DNA of 10,899 nucleotides. Origin: Burkholderiaceae bacterium. GTDB lineage: Bacteria; Pseudomonadota; Gammaproteobacteria; Burkholderiales; Burkholderiaceae. The notes under the pieces were generated by a model. That model was not told the DNA's origin and did not search any database. It was given only the letters and a program-made list of their open reading frames with translations. The position numbers and the translations under genes were made by a program. Shown one piece after another: positions 6,818 through 10,899 of the stretch. Numbering within the stretch: the stretch's first letter is position 1; the number at the start of each line of letters is the position of its first letter. Where the stretch lies: assembly GCA_947380285.1 (NCBI GenBank), contig CANCQD010000080.1:1-10899 (forward strand), in the 5' to 3' direction.

Positions 6818-8726
6818 GAGTAAATCGCTTTTCGAAACCCTTCAGCAGGATGTTAAACGGCTACCCGGATTGCCGGGGGTATATCGCTTTTTTGATGAAG
6901 CGGGACATATTCTGTATGTGGGCAAAGCTCGTAACCTCAAAAAGCGTGTCTCTAGTTATTTTCAGCGCACTCAGTTATCACCGCGTATTGAGCTGATGGT
7001 GAGCAAAATTGCTCGCTATGAGACTACGGTAACACGGACTGAAACTGAAGCCCTCATTCTAGAGAACAATCTCATTAAAGAGTTAGCTCCGCCGTTCAAT
7101 ATTTTATTTAGAGACGATAAGTCATATCCCTATGTGATGTTGACGGGGCATCAGTTTCCAAGATTGGCCTCATATCGCGGCAAGGTGGATAAGCGTAATC
7201 ATTACTTTGGACCATTCCCTAATAGCTGGGCGGTGCGTAATAGTGTGCAGATCCTTCAGAAGGTATTTCGTCTGAGAACTTGTGAAGATTCTGTTTTCAA
7301 GAATCGCAGTCGCCCTTGTCTCTTGCATCAGATTCATCGTTGTAGCGCACCTTGTGTTGGCCGTCTGAGCGTTGAACAGTATGGGCAAGATGTTACTCAA
7401 GCAACCCGTTTTTTAGAGGGCGATCATAGTCAAGTGTTATCAGAGCTTGAAAAAGAAATGCACAAGCATAGCGAGGCGATGGAGTTTGAGATGGCGGCAG
7501 TGATGCGCGATCGCATCGCAGACCTATCAAGTGTTTTGCAGCAGCAAGCAATGGATACAGTGGCGGAGGGTGAGGGTGATGTAGACATCATCGCCGTTGC
7601 GCAAATGGAAGGCATGGTTTGTGTCAATCTGGCAATGGTACGTGGTGGACGTCACTTGGGGGATAGGGCTTATTTCCCCAAGGGATTGCGGACTACCTCA
7701 GGCGAGTTGCCGCCCCCCACAGAAATTTTAGAGGCCTTTATTGCACAGCATTATTTGGAAGAGCATGTGGATGAGACAACTACAAACTTAATTCCGCCGG
7801 TATTGGTTTTAAATCATGCCCTGCAATCAGCTAGCGATGATCTTACTCAGTTGAATGAATCTCCGCCTGAAGATTTGCATGAATTACTCAATGCACAAGC
7901 TGGTAGAAAAATTACCTTTTTGCATCAACCTCAAGGGCAAAGGCGTCACTGGCTTGCGATGGCAGAAGGCAATGCCAAAATTGCTTTGACTAAGCGTTTG
8001 GTAGAGACGGGTGGACAGTTGGCGAGAGCGCGTGCATTGGCGGATGTCTTAAGTCTTGAATTAGAAAGTCTTGAGCAGTTAAGAATTGAATGTTTTGATA
8101 TTAGTCACACCTCAGGTGAAGCAACGCAAGCATCTTGTGTGGTTTACGCAAACAATGCCATGCAATCGAGTGAGTATCGACGTTTCAATATTAATGACAT
8201 TACTCCAGGTGATGACTATGCTGCCATGCGACAAGTGCTGCATAGGCGTTACGCTAATTTTCAAGAACTTCCTTTAGAAAAAATACCGCAGGTGATTTTG
8301 ATTGATGGCGGCAAAGGTCAAGTAGAGATGGCTCGTCAAGTATTGGCCGAGTTTGGAATGGATGTCGGATTGATTGTTGGTGTGGCCAAGGGTGAAGGGC
8401 GCAAGGTAGGTCTAGAAACCTTGATCTTTGCTAACGGTCGACCAGCCCTTGAATTAGGTATTGACAGTGCGGCCTTATTGTTGGTAGCCCAAATACGAGA
8501 TGAGGCTCATCGCTTTGCTATTACAGGCATGCGCGCTAAGCGTGCCAAGGCAAGAACGATTTCACGATTAGAGGAGATTGAGGGAATCGGCGCCAAGCGT
8601 CGTCAAAAGTTACTTGCTCGTTTTGGCGGGCTAAAAGGTGTCACCAATGCCAGCATTGAGGAAATCGCAAGTGTAGAAGGCGTCTCTTTAACGCTTGCTG
8701 AACAGATATATCGCCAGCTTCACTAG
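6816..8726 (+). CDS. uvrC: UvrABC system protein C, excinuclease subunit
   Basis: UvrC makes both incisions around DNA lesions marked by UvrA and UvrB in nucleotide excision repair. The 636-residue protein has all domains. The GIY-YIG nuclease (about 18-97, with LPGVYRFFD and [13 protein letters not shown]) makes the 3' cut. A four-cysteine set, Cys156, 168, 176 and 180, has the X11-X7-X3 spacing of the iron-sulfur site in E. coli UvrC. A UVR domain (about 211-241) binds UvrB. The RNase H-like nuclease for the 5' cut shows [10 protein letters not shown] (Asp428), GDDY (Asp467), LIDGGKGQ (Asp497) and DEAHRFAI (His565), matching the E. coli catalytic set. A C-terminal helix-hairpin-helix pair (about 586-635) binds DNA. 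No in-frame ATG, GTG or TTG was seen close to the ATG on either side. It carries a PPP run at 299-301. pgsA follows. Confidence 0.97.
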   Translation: MSKSLFETLQQDVKRLPGLPGVYRFFDEAGHILYVGKARNLKKRVSSYFQRTQLSPRIELMVSKIARYETTVTRTETEALILENNLIKELAPPFNILFRDDKSYPYVMLTGHQFPRLASYRGKVDKRNHYFGPFPNSWAVRNSVQILQKVFRLRTCEDSVFKNRSRPCLLHQIHRCSAPCVGRLSVEQYGQDVTQATRFLEGDHSQVLSELEKEMHKHSEAMEFEMAAVMRDRIADLSSVLQQQAMDTVAEGEGDVDIIAVAQMEGMVCVNLAMVRGGRHLGDRAYFPKGLRTTSGELPPPTEILEAFIAQHYLEEHVDETTTNLIPPVLVLNHALQSASDDLTQLNESPPEDLHELLNAQAGRKITFLHQPQGQRRHWLAMAEGNAKIALTKRLVETGGQLARARALADVLSLELESLEQLRIECFDISHTSGEATQASCVVYANNAMQSSEYRRFNINDITPGDDYAAMRQVLHRRYANFQELPLEKIPQVILIDGGKGQVEMARQVLAEFGMDVGLIVGVAKGEGRKVGLETLIFANGRPALELGIDSAALLLVAQIRDEAHRFAITGMRAKRAKARTISRLEEIEGIGAKRRQKLLARFGGLKGVTNASIEEIASVEGVSLTLAEQIYRQLH

Positions 8727-8729
8727 GAG
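8725..8729 (+). promoter_or_regulatory. Shine-Dalgarno-like AGGAG upstream of pgsA
   Basis: AGGAG overlaps the uvrC stop codon. It lies 12 nt before an in-frame TTG (8742) and 30 nt before the ATG (8760), so its spacing fits neither pgsA start well. An in-frame TGA at 8733-8735 sets the upstream limit of the frame. Confidence 0.3.
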
Positions 8730-8759
8730 CATTGACTGTTCTTGGTTTATGCTTATCCA

Positions 8760-9335
8760 ATGCCATTCAATTTACCAATTGCCCTGACCTGGTTGCGTGT
8801 TGCAGCCATTCCGCTGTTGGTAGCAGTGTTTTACCTTCCCAGTTCCTGGCTCTCCCCGTTTGATAAGAATCTGATTGCAGCAATCATCTTCATCTTCGCT
8901 GCTATTACGGATTGGTTGGATGGTTTTCTAGCGCGCCGCCTAAAACAAGAATCTGCATTTGGGCAGTTTTTAGATCCTGTCGCAGACAAGCTCATTGTTG
9001 CTGCTGCTTTATTAGTTTTATTGAATATGGACCGCGTACAGGTTTGGGTTGCGCTCATCATTATTGGTCGTGAAATCACAATCTCAGCTTTAAGGGAGTG
9101 GATGGCTTTATTGGGTGCGGGAAAAAGTGTGGCAGTTCACATGGTTGGCAAACTTAAAACTACTGCCCAACTAGTAGCTATTCCGTTTTTACTGCTGAAT
9201 GACACCTTATTTGGCTGGCTAAATTGCGCACAAGTAGGCACTTGGTTAATTTGGGTTGCTTCATTTTTAACGCTTTGGTCGATGCTCTATTACATGAAAA
9301 AGGCCTTCCCGCAGATCGCTGGAAAAATCGACTAA
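8760..9335 (+). CDS. pgsA: CDP-diacylglycerol-glycerol-3-phosphate 3-phosphatidyltransferase
   Basis: PgsA makes phosphatidylglycerol phosphate from CDP-diacylglycerol and glycerol 3-phosphate in the inner membrane, the committed step to phosphatidylglycerol and cardiolipin. The CDP-alcohol phosphotransferase motif D-G-x2-A-R-x8-G-x3-D-x3-D is complete: Asp54, Gly55, Ala58, Arg59, Gly68, Asp72 and Asp76, counting from this ATG. The 191-residue protein has about five or six hydrophobic segments, including LPIALTWLRVAAIPLLV near the N-terminus. The start is uncertain. This ATG gives MPFNLPIALTWLRV, which matches family N-termini as I know them. A TTG at 8742 would add six residues (MVYAYP) and has AGGAG 12 nt before it. 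It lies 33 nt after uvrC and is likely co-transcribed with it. Confidence 0.93.
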   Translation: MPFNLPIALTWLRVAAIPLLVAVFYLPSSWLSPFDKNLIAAIIFIFAAITDWLDGFLARRLKQESAFGQFLDPVADKLIVAAALLVLLNMDRVQVWVALIIIGREITISALREWMALLGAGKSVAVHMVGKLKTTAQLVAIPFLLLNDTLFGWLNCAQVGTWLIWVASFLTLWSMLYYMKKAFPQIAGKID

Positions 9336-9432
9336 GCGTCATAAAGCCCAGCCAGTTAAGACTTCTTGGGTAATTTAATTCCCTCGCATCTTATGTTTTG
9401 TAAGGAATAATGCTTTCTTGGAGATTGTTTGT

Positions 9433-9450
9433 TAAACTATCGCCCTGTTA
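9433..9450 (+). promoter_or_regulatory. Possible -10 and GC-rich discriminator of the tRNA genes
   Basis: TAAACT (9433-9438, 4 of 6 to consensus) is followed closely by CGCCC (9441-9445), about 10 nt before the mature tRNA-Gly end. A GC-rich discriminator after the -10 is typical of stable-RNA promoters under stringent control. No good -35 is visible at 16-17 nt. The rest of the 116-nt gap from pgsA (9336-9451) shows no gene and no convincing terminator, so transcription from pgsA may also reach the tRNAs. Confidence 0.35.
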
Positions 9451-9451
9451 T

Positions 9452-9527
9452 GCGGGAATAGCTCAGCTGGTAGAGCGATACCTTGCCAAGGTATAGGTCG
9501 GGAGTTCGAACCTCCTTTCCCGCTCCA
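9452..9527 (+). tRNA. tRNA-Gly (anticodon GCC)
   Basis: This is a full 76-nt cloverleaf. The acceptor stem GCGGGAA pairs perfectly with TTCCCGC (9517-9523). The D arm contains GCTCAGCTGGTAGAGC. The anticodon stem ATACC/GGTAT encloses TTGCCAA with GCC at 9485-9487. The T loop is TTCGAAC. The discriminator is T and CCA is encoded (9525-9527). It reads GGC and GGU codons. tRNA-Cys lies 49 nt downstream. Confidence 0.98.
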
Positions 9528-9532
9528 AGTTC

Positions 9533-9564
9533 GATGGGAAGCCCTCAAAAGCTTCCCATTTTTG
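9533..9564 (+). terminator. Terminator-like hairpin between the two tRNA genes
   Basis: ATGGGAAGC (9534-9542) and GCTTCCCAT (9551-9559) form a perfect 9-bp stem around an 8-nt loop, followed by TTTT and G. The opposite strand has no matching T-run, so the hairpin is oriented to end plus-strand transcription. It begins 6 nt after the CCA of tRNA-Gly and ends only 12 nt before tRNA-Cys. Confidence 0.7.
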
Positions 9565-9576
9565 ATTCAAGAGTAT

Positions 9577-9650
9577 GGCGCGTTGGCCGAGTGGTTAGGC
9601 AGGAGCCTGCAAAGCTTCGTACGGGGGTTCGATTCCCTCACGCGCCTCCA
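9577..9650 (+). tRNA. tRNA-Cys (anticodon GCA)
   Basis: This is a full 74-nt cloverleaf. The acceptor stem GGCGCGT pairs perfectly with ACGCGCC (9640-9646). The anticodon stem GGAGC/GCTTC, with one G-T pair, encloses CTGCAAA with GCA at 9609-9611. The T loop is TTCGATT. The discriminator is T, and CCA is encoded at 9648-9650. The 12 nt between the preceding hairpin and this gene leave no room for a full separate promoter. Confidence 0.98.
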
Positions 9651-9660
9651 GTAATTTCGC

Positions 9661-9688
9661 TTGACGAAATAGGTAGAGCACCTAAAAT
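9661..9688 (+). promoter_or_regulatory. Sigma70-type promoter of the lipoprotein gene
   Basis: TTGACG (9661-9666) and TAAAAT (9683-9688) each match the -35 or -10 consensus at 5 of 6 positions and are 16 nt apart. Transcription would start near 9695, about 40 nt before the ATG. The -35 is embedded in an inverted repeat: ATTTCG (9654-9659) and CGAAAT (9665-9670) around CTTGA. This could be an operator or a weak hairpin after tRNA-Cys. Confidence 0.6.
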
Positions 9689-9735
9689 ACTTTCAGCAGG
9701 TATAAGAAAGTCGCATCAATTCTGTAAAGCGAAAA

Positions 9736-10197
9736 ATGATCAAACTTCACACCCTTAAACTCAGCGCTCTTACTTTGTCCCTATCGGTATTGTTAGGGGC
9801 ATGCGCTAGCTCTGGCGATTCGCCAACAGGTACCCCACAGGAAGTTCAAGAAGTTCAGGCTCAGTTGTTGGGTGATATGCCTTTGCCGGCAGCTTCAAAA
9901 ATTATTGGTGCGGATTCATTAATTATTGGTCGCGGTGATAACTGGGTCGGTCGTGTAGTTTTATCTGGTGTGCAAACGCCCACTGATATTTATGCATTTT
10001 TCCAATCTGAATATCCGCGTGCCGGCTGGACAACTGTGAGCGCAGTGAAAACAAAAACGAGCATCTTGGTATTCACCAAAGGTGATCGTACTGCTACAGT
10101 GGAACTCAATGAAGGGTCATTAACTGGACCAAAGACATTGATCACGATTACTTCTTCACCAAAGAATGCTAACGTAGTGGCGCCTAGTAAGAAGTAA
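9736..10197 (+). CDS. Small outer membrane lipoprotein of unknown function
   Basis: The 153-residue protein begins with a lipoprotein signal peptide: Lys3 and Lys8, a hydrophobic core (9-20), and the lipobox LLGAC with acylated Cys23. The residue after the cysteine is Ala, not Asp, so sorting to the outer membrane is expected. The mature part (131 residues) starts with a polar linker containing EVQEVQ, encoded by a 9-bp tandem near-repeat (9841-9858). A compact alpha/beta domain follows, with MPLPAASKII (49-58), RGDNWVGRVVL (66-76), DIYAFFQSEYPRAGWTTV (84-101) and ILVFTKGDRTATVEL (110-124). I recall similar conserved lipoproteins in other proteobacteria but no assigned function. It has its own promoter, a weak ribosome site, and shares a terminator with lexA. 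Confidence 0.85.
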   Translation: MIKLHTLKLSALTLSLSVLLGACASSGDSPTGTPQEVQEVQAQLLGDMPLPAASKIIGADSLIIGRGDNWVGRVVLSGVQTPTDIYAFFQSEYPRAGWTTVSAVKTKTSILVFTKGDRTATVELNEGSLTGPKTLITITSSPKNANVVAPSKK

Positions 10198-10228
10198 ATC
10201 AAAAATACCGCTCTTCACGGCAGCAAAT

Positions 10229-10256
10229 AAAAAGGCCTCTACTCAGAGGCCTTTTC
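10229..10256. terminator. Bidirectional intrinsic terminator between the lipoprotein gene and lexA
   Basis: AAAAGGCCTCT (10230-10240) and AGAGGCCTTTT (10245-10255) form a perfect 11-bp stem with a 4-nt loop. T-rich tracts flank it in both directions. It sits 32 nt after the lipoprotein stop and 17 nt after the lexA stop, so it can serve both convergent genes. Confidence 0.92.
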
Positions 10257-10272
10257 TTATATGCAACCTTGC

Positions 10273-10899
10273 TTAAAGGCCTTCAGCCCTAATTAAGCCA
10301 ACCGCTTGTCCTTCTATAGCAAAGTTGGGCTGACGATCATCTACCAAAATGTTTTTGAAGTCTGGGTTCTCTGCTTGTAATTCGATGACCATGCCATTCG
10401 CAGTTTTCTTTTGTTGCCAACGCTTCACAGTCACCTCATCATCTAAGCGAGCGACAACGATGTCACCATTACGAACTTCGGTTGTCTTTCTTACTGCCAA
10501 GTAATCGCCATCTAAGATGCCGGCATCGCGCATGCTCATACCTTTTACTTTTAATAGGTAATCAGCGCCTTTACTAAATAAATTTGGATCCACTGGAACA
10601 TGCTTTTCAATATGTTCCACAGCCATGATTGGGGATCCAGCTGCAACGCGACCAATTAATGGCAATGTGAGTTGTTGTAATGCGCCTGACGGTAAAGAAA
10701 GCTGGCGGTATTTATTGCTATTGTGCGATTGATTAAATCGTTGCGGAATCCGAATGCCGCGTGAAGTACCGGGCGTTAATTCGATGTAACCTTTTTTAGC
10801 AAGCGCGCGCAAATGTTCTTCGGCGGCATTGGCAGAAGCAAATCCGAGTTGAGTAGCTATTTCTGCACGAGTGGGCGGCAGACCACTTTCATCGATGGC
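10273..10899 (-). CDS. lexA: SOS response repressor LexA (partial, 5' end outside window)
   Basis: LexA represses DNA-damage genes and cleaves itself when bound to RecA filaments. The window holds 208 residues and lacks about 17 from the N-terminus, judged against E. coli LexA. The winged helix DNA-binding domain is visible: [16 protein letters not shown], then [13 protein letters not shown] linker longer than in E. coli follows (around [17 protein letters not shown]). The peptidase domain has the Ala-Gly cleavage site in RVAAGSP, Ser in GMSMRD and Lys in DDEVTVKR. The spacings Gly to Ser (34) and Ser to Lys (37) equal those of E. coli Gly85, Ser119 and Lys156. The frame runs open to the edge at 10899; a TTG at 10812 is an internal Leu codon, not the start. 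The promoter and any LexA box lie outside the window. Confidence 0.96.
   Translation of the reverse strand, partial: AIDESGLPPTRAEIATQLGFASANAAEEHLRALAKKGYIELTPGTSRGIRIPQRFNQSHNSNKYRQLSLPSGALQQLTLPLIGRVAAGSPIMAVEHIEKHVPVDPNLFSKGADYLLKVKGMSMRDAGILDGDYLAVRKTTEVRNGDIVVARLDDEVTVKRWQQKKTANGMVIELQAENPDFKNILVDDRQPNFAIEGQAVGLIRAEGL

Noticed and set aside
9341..9383. Possible terminator after pgsA (CCCAG and CTTGGG)
   Set aside because: The stem is only about five pairs including a G-T, with a long loop, and the following bases are not a T-run.
9671..9682. AGGTAGAGCACC after tRNA-Cys resembles a tRNA D arm, possibly a remnant of a third tRNA (tRNA-Leu follows Gly-Cys in some relatives)
   Set aside because: The match is only about nine bases, no acceptor, anticodon or T arm follows, and the segment is better explained as the spacer of the lipoprotein promoter.
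9483..9758. Open frame of about 91 codons on the plus strand through both tRNA genes
   Set aside because: It runs across two perfect tRNA cloverleafs and a terminator hairpin and overlaps the lipoprotein start. The translation has no recognisable protein features.
10273..10812. Short lexA starting at the TTG at 10812
   Set aside because: The frame continues upstream to the window edge and encodes the LexA helix-turn-helix ([16 protein letters not shown]), so this TTG is an internal leucine codon.
1..10899. CRISPR array, insertion sequence, phage or defence genes
   Set aside because: No repeated units with regular spacers, no transposase or integrase motifs and no terminal repeats were seen; every long frame belongs to core genes or to the two uncharacterised genes described.

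Overview
This window looks like chromosomal housekeeping DNA from a betaproteobacterium of the Burkholderiaceae, most likely Polynucleobacter or a close relative. The reasons are the moderate GC content, the gene order (rnc)-era-recO-pdxJ-acpS-nagZ, an arginine-type EF-P (Arg32) beside its rhamnosyltransferase EarP, and uvrC-pgsA followed by tRNA-Gly and tRNA-Cys. The genus is an inference from protein style and synteny; no database search was run.

Layout. (1) Positions 1-4011, plus strand: a tight operon-like series. It starts with the last codons of a gene that is probably rnc, followed by era (ribosome assembly GTPase), recO (recombination mediator), pdxJ (vitamin B6 synthesis), acpS (acyl carrier protein activation) and nagZ (peptidoglycan recycling). 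Gaps are 2-34 nt. (2) Positions 4019-6817, minus strand: earP, then efp with its own terminator, then a two-part GNAT-type acetyltransferase gene that meets nagZ tail to tail with only 7 nt between stop codons. (3) Positions 6816-10197, plus strand: uvrC (nucleotide excision repair), pgsA (phosphatidylglycerophosphate synthase), tRNA-Gly(GCC), a terminator-like hairpin, tRNA-Cys(GCA), and a small lipoprotein gene with its own sigma70-like promoter. (4) Positions 10273-10899, minus strand: lexA (SOS repressor), cut by the window edge at its 5' end and sharing a strong bidirectional terminator with the lipoprotein gene.

How the genes work together. EarP rhamnosylates EF-P on Arg32 and EF-P then relieves ribosome stalling at proline runs. 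UvrC, encoded divergently from earP, itself carries a Pro-Pro-Pro run. recO, uvrC and lexA all belong to DNA repair, but no SOS box was recognised in the window. Every protein gene has intact motifs for its family and no frameshift or mobile element was seen.

I found no clear sign of a new system. The points most worth checking are the divergent earP/uvrC start codons that overlap by 2 bp, the terminator-like hairpin between the two tRNA genes, the possible leaderless start of the GNAT gene, and the hairpin inside the GNAT 3' end that may terminate nagZ.
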